The notes below the pieces were generated by a model that did no database searches, had not been told where the DNA came from, and was given only the letters and a program-made list of their open reading frames with translations. From Gulbenkiania mobilis (lineage in GTDB: Bacteria; Pseudomonadota; Gammaproteobacteria; Burkholderiales; Chromobacteriaceae), in the NCBI GenBank assembly GCA_004346645.1, contig SMDA01000003.1:62001-126000 (forward strand): a stretch of DNA of 64,000 nucleotides. The letters are read 5' to 3'. Positions 31,285-39,136 of this stretch are shown here, one piece after another (the first letter of the stretch is position 1; every line of letters starts with the position of its first letter). The position numbers were made by a program, and so were the translations under genes.

Positions 31285-32199
31285 CTATTCACTCCTGATG
31301 CTAGGATACAAGGTGTAACAGGCACTCATGGTATATCTGCTCTTGGTAGCAATGATGCACTCTTCGGCGCTTCTAAAACCAAAAATTTTTGGATAAAGCC
31401 AGGGGCTGATAAAGAACCCAGCTAAAAATACCCCAATCATCAGGGTGGCGACTATTTGCCAAGTCCCTGTATTTCTCCTTTGTTGGGATCTATTTTCTTT
31501 CGCAATCACATGAAGTGCTATTTCGTCTTGAGTGATTTTATCCAGATTCTCACGGCACTCAGATTCAGTAACATCCCCTTCTTCCAGTTGCTTCCATAAC
31601 TTATCCTTGGCTTTTTTTATTTCCATCAGACGGATGCTACTGTTGTCAGTGCTAGGTGTTGTTTCCATACTTTCACACCTATTGCCCACTATACTAGATT
31701 GATGCTTTAGGTTTGAATCTCTTTCCGCGGCATGCCGTATTTCTAGGTGAGCAATTGCCAAAATCTCGAACTGATCAGAAATCAGTGCTCGCAGTCGTGC
31801 TTGCTGCATTATTGAAAGTGTAACTCCGTGATACTGCTTAAGCCTTGTCGTTAGAACTGAACAAAGTTCAATGCCGGAACGAAGAAATGCATCTTTTTTT
31901 GGCCACGAAGGCATCACTAATAAATAGTCGTGAAATGCTGATTCTGCTAGACCATTAGCAATGATCGCTTCAGAATAGTGTAACTTGGCATATATATTCT
32001 TGAATCCATCAAGACATAGCGATACTAGGTCTGTAGCAGAGTAGTTGTAAGCCTTGAAGCAAAGCCCACTGAGAAAGACGCCTAAATAAGTAAACTCTGG
32101 CCCCGAATTTTGCTCTTCATCGGGAGGCAGTTTGAGACTCTCAAGGAGATAACAGGCTGCGTGGGCACCAAGGCCGACGATAGATTCAGACTTTCTCAT
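31285..32199 (-). CDS. Orphan membrane-anchored protein, low GC
   Basis: 304 residues; I do not recognise a family. Visible: an N-terminal helical region with several cysteines (LGAHAACYLLESLKLPPDEE), a lysine/glutamate-rich stretch around residues 195-235 that could form a coiled coil, one hydrophobic helix near 250-270 (IVATLMIGVFLAGFFI), and a C-terminal tail SAEECIIATKSRYTMSACYTLYP with two cysteines outside the membrane. Base composition is much more AT-rich than all neighbours and the codon use differs, so it was acquired. It sits between the IS element and the cut end of cheA, in the cheA orientation, 26 bp upstream of the remnant ATG. Confidence 0.7.
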   Translation of the reverse strand: MRKSESIVGLGAHAACYLLESLKLPPDEEQNSGPEFTYLGVFLSGLCFKAYNYSATDLVSLCLDGFKNIYAKLHYSEAIIANGLAESAFHDYLLVMPSWPKKDAFLRSGIELCSVLTTRLKQYHGVTLSIMQQARLRALISDQFEILAIAHLEIRHAAERDSNLKHQSSIVGNRCESMETTPSTDNSSIRLMEIKKAKDKLWKQLEEGDVTESECRENLDKITQDEIALHVIAKENRSQQRRNTGTWQIVATLMIGVFLAGFFISPWLYPKIFGFRSAEECIIATKSRYTMSACYTLYPSIRSE

Positions 32200-32278
32200 T
32201 GAAGTAATTTTAGGGTTAGAAATATTTAGAGTTTACTCCAAAATCTGTGGTGTATGCCAAATGGTTTTTGTCAAAAAC

Positions 32279-32301
32279 AAGCGCCTCCCTGTGAGGCGCT
32301 T
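32279..32301 (-). terminator. Strong hairpin between the orphan gene and the IS element
   Basis: Perfect 9-bp stem aagcgcctc / gaggcgctt with a cctgt loop. On the minus strand gtttttg follows; on the plus strand only ttgtcttt. It probably stops transcription leaving the IS side. A 7-bp dyad gtttttg-t-caaaaac (32264-32278) abuts it. Confidence 0.65.
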
Positions 32302-32339
32302 TGTCTTTGGCTGCGGACCACTTTATCCGCTCGGTTATT

Positions 32340-33934
32340 CGTCAGCCCTGCAAAACGCCCTGAAGCCGCATGGACACTGAGTTGGTGAGGTGATGTTGCG
32401 GGGTTGGAACTCCCGAAGATGAATCGGCTCGATGCGAATTTCTGGGAGTTTGGAGACGGATTTCGATGAGCACGCCGGACTTTTTCCGCGCCCGACTGGA
32501 CCAGATGATCGACCTGCGCCACCCGCTGGCGGTGCTGGCCACACGCATGCCGTGGCAGCAGATCGAAGCGAGCGTGGCGCCGCTGCTGGCGCGCAAGGAC
32601 CGGCGCGGGCGCAGCATCGAAGGTGCAGACCTGTTCGGCCCCACGCTGCAGGTGGTCGGCGCAGGCGTGAGCGCGGCAGGCCGCCCGCGCCTGGCGATCC
32701 GCTTGATGGTGTCGCTGCTGTACCTGAAGCATGCCTATGGCCTGAGCGACGAGGCCGTGGTCGAGCGCTGGGCCGAGAACGTGGTGTGGCAGTTCTTCAG
32801 CGGGCAGGAGTACTACGAGCCACGCCTGCCGTGCGATGCCACGCAGATCGGGCGCTTCAGGCGGGTGCTGGGCGAGGCCGGCGTGGAGGAGTTGCTGGCC
32901 AAGACGATCGAGGCGGCCGTGCAGATGCAGGCGGTGCGCAAGAGCGAACTGCAGCGTGTGATCGTGGACACCACGGTGCAGGAGAAGGCGGTGGCCTATC
33001 CCACCGACAGCCGGCTGCTGGAAGTGGCGCGGGCCAAGGTGGTGCAACTGGCGCAGCGCGCCGGGCTGCGGCTGAAGCAGACCTTCGAGCGCGAGGGCCG
33101 CAGCCTGCGCCGGCGTGCCGGCGGCTATGCGCACGCCAAGCAGTTCAAGCGGCTGCGCCGGGTGCTCAAGCGCCAGCGCACCGTGCTCGGGCGCGTGCTG
33201 CGCGACGTGCAACGCCGCCTGCTGGCAGCGCCGCAAGACGTGCGTGATCGCCTGCAGCCATGGCTGGAGCGTGCCGAACGCATCCGCTCGCAGCGCCCCA
33301 AGGACAAGCACAAGCTGTACGCGCTGCATGCGCCGCAGGTCGAGTGCATCGGCAAGGGCAAGGCCCGCCAGCCCTACGAGTTCGGCGTGAAGGTCAGCGT
33401 GGCCGTCACGGCCAAGCAGGGCTTGATGGTCGGTGCGCGCAGCCTGCCGGGCAACCCCTACGACGGCCACACGCTGGCCGAGCAACTGGAGCAGACCACC
33501 GTCTTGCTGCAGGAGCTGGGCGTCAGGCCGCACACGGCCATCGTCGACCTGGGCTACCGGGGGGCGGATGCCGACATTGGCGGGGTGACATTGATCCATC
33601 GCGGCAAGAGCCGCTCGCTCACGCGCAGCCAGCGGCGCTGGCTGAAGCGGCGTCAGGCGGTCGAGCCGGCCATCGGGCATGCCAGGCACGATCACGGCAT
33701 GAAGCGCTGCTGGCTCAAGGGCGCTGAGGGTGACGCGCTGCATGCGGTGTTGTGCGCAGCCGGCTTCAACATCCGCTGGCTGCTGCGTGCCATCGCCCGG
33801 CGGGGCATTGCTCCAGCCTTTTTGCGCTCGCTTTGGCTGCTGTCAGCGCTCGCAGCGTCGGCGAGTCGACTCGCTACTCTTGCACGTCCGGCGCTTCTCG
33901 TCGGCGCCGCGAGACGAATTTTGCAGGGCCGACG
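32340..33934 (+). mobile_element. IS5-family-like insertion sequence
   Basis: About 1.6 kb bounded by inverted ends cgtcagccctgcaaaa (32340-32355) and its complement ttttgcagggccgacg (33919-33934), 15 of 16 matching. It carries one DDE transposase gene. The bases outside the two ends (ttatt on the left, acatc on the right) do not match, so no target duplication is visible. Right end lies inside a chemoreceptor gene fragment; the left end adjoins the low-GC orphan region. Confidence 0.75.
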
Positions 33935-33986
33935 ACATCTCGTGCTGGCCGACGGTGCCGTCGCCATGGGCCAGGCTGGACACTAG
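32466..33986 (+). CDS. IS5-family-like DDE transposase
   Basis: 506 residues. N-terminal DUF772-type region (LDQMIDLRHPLAVLATRMPW, RLMVSLLYLKHAYGLSDEA) and a DDE catalytic domain: D in RVIVDTTVQEKA, D in AIVDLGYRGAD, E in KRRQAVEPAIGH, with a basic helical insert between. The match is to the long IS5-type transposases common in Burkholderiales and Neisseriales. The frame stays open for 52 bp beyond the right inverted end, so the last residues (from about RRHLVLADGAV) come from the flanking receptor gene. Catalytic residues are all present, so the protein may be active. Confidence 0.88.
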   Translation: MSTPDFFRARLDQMIDLRHPLAVLATRMPWQQIEASVAPLLARKDRRGRSIEGADLFGPTLQVVGAGVSAAGRPRLAIRLMVSLLYLKHAYGLSDEAVVERWAENVVWQFFSGQEYYEPRLPCDATQIGRFRRVLGEAGVEELLAKTIEAAVQMQAVRKSELQRVIVDTTVQEKAVAYPTDSRLLEVARAKVVQLAQRAGLRLKQTFEREGRSLRRRAGGYAHAKQFKRLRRVLKRQRTVLGRVLRDVQRRLLAAPQDVRDRLQPWLERAERIRSQRPKDKHKLYALHAPQVECIGKGKARQPYEFGVKVSVAVTAKQGLMVGARSLPGNPYDGHTLAEQLEQTTVLLQELGVRPHTAIVDLGYRGADADIGGVTLIHRGKSRSLTRSQRRWLKRRQAVEPAIGHARHDHGMKRCWLKGAEGDALHAVLCAAGFNIRWLLRAIARRGIAPAFLRSLWLLSALAASASRLATLARPALLVGAARRILQGRRHLVLADGAVAMGQAGH

Positions 33987-34372
33987 CGCCAGTTGCTCCT
34001 CCGCTTCCGCCGTGAGCCCGGAAAAACTGTCCATCAGCGTCTGCACTGCCTCACCGACGAGACCGCGCACCCGCTCCACCTCCTCGGTGCTCAGGCTGAT
34101 CTGTTGCAGAGCAAAGTCGGCATGGGGGAAGCAGCATCAGGAGCGGGAACGGAGGCCAAAGCCGGGCCCGGATGGCCGGCGTCGGAGGAACGGCTGGTCT
34201 GAGCGACGCCAAGGCTGAACGCGGCCCCAGTCACCGCAGCCAGGGCCAGTACCGCTGCGGCGGCCAGCCAACCGGCACTCAGGCCAGCCAGCGCCAGCAG
34301 CACCAGCAGCACGGCACCGACGACGGCGACAACGAGGATCCGCCTGCGCGGCGGTATGGGGGCACACTCCAT
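33935..34372 (-). pseudogene. N-terminal fragment of a second chemoreceptor, cut by the IS
   Basis: Starts MECAPIPPRRRILVVAVVG with two hydrophobic segments (about residues 10-33 and 36-56), then a Pro/Ala stretch. The frame ends early (TLLCNRSA stop at 34091), but one frame over it continues as FALQQISLSTEEVERVRGL, then VGEAVQTLMDSFSGLTAEAEEQ, the cytoplasmic helix of MCP-like signalling proteins. So a frameshift lies between about 34100 and 34130, and the gene is then cut at the right end of the IS. The tip and C-terminal half are missing from the window. Family assignment as an MCP is from the helix pattern and context. Confidence 0.65.
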
Positions 34373-34427
34373 GACCGGTTCCTTGTGGGAGGAAGGGGTG
34401 CAGAACGTCGGGTTGAAGGACGGGGGA

Positions 34428-34502
34428 CGGCCGGAAGGCGGTTCGGACCGGCCGGAAGGCGGTTCGGACCGGCCGGAAGGCGGTTCGGACCGGCCGGAAG
34501 GC
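34428..34502 (-). repeat. 21-bp tandem repeat, about 3.6 copies
   Basis: Unit cggccggaaggcggttcggac (21 bp; shown here only as its start cggccggaaggc and end ggttcggac) at 34428-34448, 34449-34469, 34470-34490 and a partial 34491-34502. Copies look identical. It lies just past the stop of the SpoIIE-type gene; ccggccgg centres could fold. Confidence 0.9.
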
Positions 34503-34503
34503 T

Positions 34504-35511
34504 TCAGTTAAGGCTACAGGCCACGGTCAGAACCATGCACAACAGGTCGTCGGCCAGATCATCCGTCGCAAGCGCCGACAAGGACGGTATAGCACGCAAT
34601 ATGCCATTGCCAGGGTTTTTATGAGACGCAGTCTCACTCCAGTAGCGGTCCATTCGTCCGGCATCCAGCCCGTCGCTGTGCAGCACCCATTCACTGGAGG
34701 GCAAAAGCGGTGCCTGCTGGATGGCATCGTCACAATGGCCGGGCTCGCCCAGGCCAAAGGCTGGACGCCGGGCCCCGTAGCGGGCCTGCCAGGCCCCATT
34801 GATGCGCACGACCACTTCGGGCATTCCGGCATTGACGAGGGCCAACTGCCGGGCCTGCCAGTCCACCCGCAGCACGGTGGCCGCGACGAAACGCTGATCC
34901 GCCATGCTGTCCCGCAAAAAACGGTCGAGCCCGGCCAGCTGTTCATTGTCGAGCCGGTTGGCCGAAAGATGCTGCAGCACCGCAAGCGCAAACAGCAGCG
35001 CATCCATCTCGGCTTCCAGGCCGTGTCCGATGGCATCCCCCAGCACCAGCAGGCTACCTTGGGCATCCTCCAGCACCAGAGCGATGTCTCCGCCTTGCCC
35101 TTCCAAGGGGGCCAGGGCAAGCTCCAGGCGCCCGCGACCTTGGCTCAGCGCCAGCGAGGCCTGCCCGCAGCCATGAGAAAACAGTCTGGGCGTTGCGGAA
35201 AAACCTACCGGTACTGCCCGCCCCTGGCGCCAGAGCCACACCACCAGCCGGGCGCGCAGGCCATCCAGAGAAGGAGCGCGGGAAAAGACGTCCACCCCGC
35301 GCGGTGGATCCCAGCAGTGCGGTGATGGCCCAAACCACCAGACAGGCGGGTTTCCGCTCTGCAACAGGCTCTCCGGTTGTGCGCCCTCAAGAATCACCAG
35401 TTCGGTGCGGGTATCGGGCGCCCCCTCGAAGCGCCAGTCGAGCCCTTGCAGCCAGGGATCGTCCTCAATGGCGTGACGCAATGCAGCACTGACGGCCGCC
35501 AGGATGGTCAT
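34504..35511 (-). CDS. SpoIIE-type PP2C phosphatase
   Basis: 335 residues. C-terminal serine/threonine phosphatase domain of the SpoIIE/RsbU class: LVLEDAQGSLLVLGDAIGHG with metal-binding aspartates near residue 155, and WVLHSDGLDAGRMDR near 285. The N-terminal 120 residues show no domain I can name. Such phosphatases dephosphorylate STAS proteins in partner-switching systems, and a STAS gene lies 13 bp upstream. A copy of the dispersed 11-mer is at 34956. The position between a STAS gene and receptor genes suggests a link between partner switching and chemosensing. Confidence 0.85.
   Translation of the reverse strand: MTILAAVSAALRHAIEDDPWLQGLDWRFEGAPDTRTELVILEGAQPESLLQSGNPPVWWFGPSPHCWDPPRGVDVFSRAPSLDGLRARLVVWLWRQGRAVPVGFSATPRLFSHGCGQASLALSQGRGRLELALAPLEGQGGDIALVLEDAQGSLLVLGDAIGHGLEAEMDALLFALAVLQHLSANRLDNEQLAGLDRFLRDSMADQRFVAATVLRVDWQARQLALVNAGMPEVVVRINGAWQARYGARRPAFGLGEPGHCDDAIQQAPLLPSSEWVLHSDGLDAGRMDRYWSETASHKNPGNGILRAIPSLSALATDDLADDLLCMVLTVACSLN
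34956..34966 (+). repeat. Dispersed 11-mer GGTTGGCCGAA (forward)
   Basis: Inside the SpoIIE-type phosphatase gene; context gccggttggccgaaag. Confidence 0.6.
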
Positions 35512-35524
35512 GGAAACGACGGAC

Positions 35525-35830
35525 TCAGCGGATGACGAACATCTTGTTGAAGCAGGCGATCTCGAGCACCTGCTTGACGGTATCGCGGCAGTTGATCAGC
35601 GCCAGCGTGCGCTTCTGGGCGGCAGCCCGCTCCTTCAGAAGCAGCAGCATCCCCAGCGCAGAGCTGTCCAGAAAAGGCACCTGCTCGAAATCGACCAAGA
35701 TCTCCTCTACGCCCGGTTCGTCCAGCAGCGACTGTGAGGCCTGACGGAAATCCTTGTGCATGTTGAAGTCGAACGGGCCCACCAGCACCAGCCTGCCGAC
35801 AGAACCTTCCAGTTTGATGACGGATTTCAT
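35525..35830 (-). CDS. STAS-domain anti-sigma factor antagonist-like protein
   Basis: 101 residues, a single STAS domain: VGPFDFNMHKDFRQA, VDFEQVPFLDSSALGMLLLL with the phosphorylatable serine in LDSS, and ALINCRDTVKQVLEIACFNKMF. These proteins bind a target or kinase when unphosphorylated. Overlaps the sensor kinase stop by four bases (ATGA-type junction) and is followed by the SpoIIE-type phosphatase, so kinase, substrate and phosphatase form a plausible unit, although the kinase upstream is of the histidine type. Confidence 0.9.
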   Translation of the reverse strand: MKSVIKLEGSVGRLVLVGPFDFNMHKDFRQASQSLLDEPGVEEILVDFEQVPFLDSSALGMLLLLKERAAAQKRTLALINCRDTVKQVLEIACFNKMFVIR

Positions 35831-37026
35831 GCTTTCTCCCTAGCTCCGGTGGGGCCTGCCGTCGCGGCAGGCAGACTGAGCACGAAGCGGGCGCCGCCCT
35901 CCGGCCGGTTCTCGCAGGATACGGTCCCGGCCAGTTCTTCTGCTACCTTCTTGACGATGGCAAGTCCCAGGCCAGTACCGCCGGAGCGGGTGGTGAAGAA
36001 GGGCTCGAACATCCGCGCCTTCACTTCGGCCGACAGGCCAGGTCCGGTGTCGGTGACCTCGAACATCACCTGCCCTCCCGTCTGCCGCACGCCCAGCCCC
36101 ACCTGGCCGCCGGACGGCGTGAAGAACAGGGCATTCTCCAGCAGGTTCAGCAGTGCACCCGACAGGGCCTTGCGGTCGCCTGATACCGTTATGGCAGAGT
36201 CCACCCCTACTTGGCAATCGAGCGCGACATCGCGTGCCTGACACAGGGGCGCCATGATGGCACGCACTTCTTCGGCCAACCCTGCCGCATCCAGCCCTTC
36301 CAGTTCCGACACATGGCCCCGCACGAAGCTGAGCATGTTCTGGATCAGCCCCTCCAGCGCCTTCAGCCGCGCCAGACTCTTGTCGATAAAGCGGCTGCGT
36401 TCCGCCTCCGCCAGTCCCGGGTTGCGCAGATTGGCGGTGTAGAGCATTGCCGTGGCCAGCGGAGTACGCAGTTGGTGGGCCAGTGAGGCAGCCATGCTGC
36501 CCATGGCCGCTAGGCGTTGCTGGTTGGCCAGTTCGCCAGACAGCTGATGCAACCGGGTGACGTCGTGCATCAGTACAATGCGCCCCCCTTGCTCAGGCAG
36601 ATCCTGGTACTGCAGCGAAACACGCCGCGCGGGGCCGTCCTCATCACCCGGGACCAAATAAGTGTCTGTCAGTTCGGTGGCTTCCAGCAGTGTTTCCACC
36701 TGTTGCCAGCACAGACCGAGGGTACTGCGCCCCAGCATTCGGGCCGCGGCGGGATTTTCGTGACGTACGCAGCCGACTGCATCCATTTCCACCACACCGG
36801 CCGGCAGCGCTGACAGCAGGCGCGAGAGCCGCTCGGCCAGCGCCGCGTTTTCTTCCATCTTGCTGCGCAGCTGGCTGTTTGCCGCCTCCAGCTGCGCGTT
36901 CAGCACGTGCACCTGTGCCTCCAGCTGGCTATAGGCATCGATCAGCTGGCCTGACACCGCGTTGAACTGCGCAAAGGCCGCCTCGAGCTGACGGGGGTCG
37001 TGCGGCACGGCCACTTTTTTCGTCAT
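35827..37026 (-). CDS. Sensor histidine kinase with PAS domain (FlrB/FleS-like)
   Basis: 399 residues from ATG 37026 (TKKVAVPHDPRQLEAAFAQF). N-terminal coiled coil (about 20-75), PAS domain (AGVVEMDAVGCVRHENPAAARMLG), H-box SLAHQLRTPLATAMLY with the phospho-acceptor histidine, and an HATPase domain (LLNLLENALFF, VTDTGPGLSAE, GGTGLGLAIVKKVAEELAG). No membrane segment. The build is that of FlrB/FleS, kinases of polar flagellar control, but no FlrC-like response regulator is in the window. An in-frame extension upstream has no RBS. Divergent from cheV (165 bp). Confidence 0.85.
   Translation of the reverse strand: MTKKVAVPHDPRQLEAAFAQFNAVSGQLIDAYSQLEAQVHVLNAQLEAANSQLRSKMEENAALAERLSRLLSALPAGVVEMDAVGCVRHENPAAARMLGRSTLGLCWQQVETLLEATELTDTYLVPGDEDGPARRVSLQYQDLPEQGGRIVLMHDVTRLHQLSGELANQQRLAAMGSMAASLAHQLRTPLATAMLYTANLRNPGLAEAERSRFIDKSLARLKALEGLIQNMLSFVRGHVSELEGLDAAGLAEEVRAIMAPLCQARDVALDCQVGVDSAITVSGDRKALSGALLNLLENALFFTPSGGQVGLGVRQTGGQVMFEVTDTGPGLSAEVKARMFEPFFTTRSGGTGLGLAIVKKVAEELAGTVSCENRPEGGARFVLSLPAATAGPTGAREKA
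36271..36281 (-). repeat. Dispersed 11-mer GGTTGGCCGAA (reverse)
   Basis: Inside the sensor kinase gene; minus-strand context cggcagggttggccgaag. Confidence 0.7.
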
Positions 37027-37190
37027 AATCAGGAAGTAATTTGTAAAAAGTAGTAGATCGGTATGATAATGACAGCGCCCCCTGCGAGTCACCGTAACAG
37101 GGCAGCAACACCGCCTTTCTCCCCGATCGGCGCATACCAATAACAGGTGTTTCAAGCACCTCACCATTACCAGCTGCTGCGGAGGTTTCT

Positions 37191-38138
37191 GTGTCAGAAC
37201 TTCTCAAAAAAATTGATGCCCGCACCAAGCTTGCCGGCACCAACAAGCTTGAGATCCTGCTCTTCTCCCTCGGGGAGGACCAGCGTACGGGCCGCAAGGA
37301 AACCTTCGGGATCAACGTCTTCAAGGTGCGCGAGGTCATGCGCACCCCGGAGATCACCGCGGCGCCCGAAATGCCCTCCTCGGTGGAAGGCATGGTCAGC
37401 CTGCGCGGCACCTTGGTTCCAGTCATCGACCTGGCCAAATATGCCGGCATCGTCACCGCCCATAAGCCCGAGATCATGATCGTCACCGAATACAACGGTC
37501 ACACCCAGGGCTTCCTCGTGGAGGCCGTGGATACGATCCTGCGCCTGGACTGGTCCGCGATGCGGGTGCCGCCGGAGATGATCACCAACCGCATGGCGGG
37601 CCTCGTCACTGCCGTCACCGAACTGGGGGGCGGTACGCTGGTAATGATGATGGACGTGGAAAAGGTGTTGGCCGAAACCGCCCTCAACGATGACTCCCAC
37701 CACTTCATCAACATCGAGCCGATCACCGAAGAACGGATGATCTTCTTTGCCGACGACTCGGCCGTGGCGCGCAAGCAGATCGAGCGCACGCTGGAGGCCA
37801 TGAACGTTAAGTACGCCTATGCCATGAACGGTATGCGCGCTTGGGAAGACCTGCAGAAGATGGCCATGCAGGCCGAACTGGCGGGCCGCAAGCTCAGCGA
37901 TCTTCTCCACCTCGTGCTCACCGACGTGGAAATGCCGGAAATGGACGGCTACATGCTCACCAAGATGATCAAGAGCGATGCTCGCTTCGCCGGCATTCCT
38001 GTCCTGATGCACTCCTCTCTTTCCGGCGTCTCCAACCAGAAGCTTGGGGAATCGGTCGGCGTGGATTCGTATGTCTCGAAGTTCGAACCGCAGAAGCTGT
38101 CGATGAAGCTTCGCGAAATGCTCAAGCTGACCAAATAA
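37191..38138 (+). CDS. cheV: Chemotaxis protein CheV (first copy)
   Basis: 315 residues with a GTG start at 37191, set by GGAGG five bases upstream. CheW-like domain (residues 1-165: ETFGINVFKVREVMRTPEI, MVSLRGTLVPVIDLAKYAG) fused to a receiver domain (FFADDSAVARKQIERTLEAM, phospho-aspartate in VLTDVEMPEMDGYML, the lysine in SKFEPQKL). CheV couples receptors to CheA and can act as a phosphate sink. It opens the rightward chemotaxis module and is followed by a second CheV after 12 bp. Confidence 0.94.
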   Translation: MSELLKKIDARTKLAGTNKLEILLFSLGEDQRTGRKETFGINVFKVREVMRTPEITAAPEMPSSVEGMVSLRGTLVPVIDLAKYAGIVTAHKPEIMIVTEYNGHTQGFLVEAVDTILRLDWSAMRVPPEMITNRMAGLVTAVTELGGGTLVMMMDVEKVLAETALNDDSHHFINIEPITEERMIFFADDSAVARKQIERTLEAMNVKYAYAMNGMRAWEDLQKMAMQAELAGRKLSDLLHLVLTDVEMPEMDGYMLTKMIKSDARFAGIPVLMHSSLSGVSNQKLGESVGVDSYVSKFEPQKLSMKLREMLKLTK

Positions 38139-38150
38139 AGGGGGCGCACC

Positions 38151-39089
38151 ATGACCGCAACCGACGTCTCTCTGCTGGCAACGGTCGACGCCCGTACCAA
38201 GCTGGCGGGCTCGAACAAGATGGAAATTCTGCTGTTCTCCCTGGGGACGCGCGAAACCTTCGGCATCAACGTGTTCAAGGTGCGTGAAGTCTCCCAGACC
38301 CCTTTCATCACCCGGACGCCCAACATGCCGTTCGGTGTGGAGGGGGTGATCTCCCTGCGCGGCAACATCATCCCTGTGATCTCGCTCGCCAAGTTCATCG
38401 GGGCTGAACAGGCCGACCGCACTTACAGCACGATGATCGTCACCGAGTTCAACAAGAGCACCCAGGCTTTCCTGGTGGACTCGGTGGACCGCATCATCCG
38501 CGTAGACTGGGACAAGGTAAGGGCGCCGGAAAACATGATGGTCAACGGCGCCAACCAGAACCTGATCACCGCCATCACCGAACTGGAGGATGGCAAGCTC
38601 GTCTCCATTCTGGACGTCGAGCAGATCCTCGCCACCGTCATTGGCGAGGCTCGCGTGCCGGACATTCCCACCGCCCAGCTTGAAAGCGACCAGTACGTCT
38701 TCTTCGTGGATGACTCGGTGGTGGCCCGCAAGGAAATTACCAGCGTGCTCGAGAAGATGGGCGTGAAATTCCAGCAGGCCACCAACGGCCGCGAAGCCTG
38801 GGACCGCCTGCAGGCGCTGGCGCATCGCCACTTAGGCCCCGACGAGTCGCTGCACGACAACCTCAAGATGATTCTTGTGGATGCTGAGATGCCGGAAATG
38901 GACGGCTACGTGCTCACCCGTCTCATCAAGTCCGACCCACGCTTCAACGGCATCCCGGTGGTCATGCATTCGTCGCTGTCCTCCAACGCCAACCGCGCCA
39001 TGGGTTCTAGTGTCGGGGTAGATGCATACGTGGCGAAATTCGATCCGATCGTCCTTGCGGAAACCATGATTCCATTCCTGCAGAGGTAG
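38151..39089 (+). CDS. cheV: Chemotaxis protein CheV (second copy)
   Basis: 312 residues, same CheW-REC build as the gene upstream and clearly a paralogue (DARTKLAGSNKMEILLFSLG versus DARTKLAGTNKLEILLFSLG). Phospho-aspartate in ILVDAEMPEMDGYVL; conserved lysine in VAKFDPIVLAE. The two copies differ in loops of the CheW domain (no DQRTGRKE insertion here) and in the receiver, so they may serve different receptor groups. RBS gggggcgcacc precedes the ATG. Confidence 0.94.
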   Translation: MTATDVSLLATVDARTKLAGSNKMEILLFSLGTRETFGINVFKVREVSQTPFITRTPNMPFGVEGVISLRGNIIPVISLAKFIGAEQADRTYSTMIVTEFNKSTQAFLVDSVDRIIRVDWDKVRAPENMMVNGANQNLITAITELEDGKLVSILDVEQILATVIGEARVPDIPTAQLESDQYVFFVDDSVVARKEITSVLEKMGVKFQQATNGREAWDRLQALAHRHLGPDESLHDNLKMILVDAEMPEMDGYVLTRLIKSDPRFNGIPVVMHSSLSSNANRAMGSSVGVDAYVAKFDPIVLAETMIPFLQR

Positions 39090-39136
39090 ACGGTAGAATC
39101 CGCTGCACAGCAACTGAACCTTCAGGATAAACCTCG

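Noticed and set aside
31285..32340. An integron-type gene cassette
   Set aside because: The low-GC gene prompted the idea, but no paired attC-like boxes flank it.
32200..32340. A target-site duplication for the IS
   Set aside because: The bases next to the two inverted ends (ttatt and acatc) do not match.
32271..33743. A 490-codon minus-strand frame inside the IS element
   Set aside because: Antisense shadow of the transposase gene; histidine-, leucine- and glutamine-rich translation without domains.
34091..34372. The 93-residue two-helix protein as an independent gene
   Set aside because: It reads on, after a frameshift, into an MCP-like helix, so a broken receptor is the simpler account.
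37194..38831. A 545-codon minus-strand frame across both cheV genes
   Set aside because: Antisense to two clear genes; the internal repetition only reflects the cheV paralogy.
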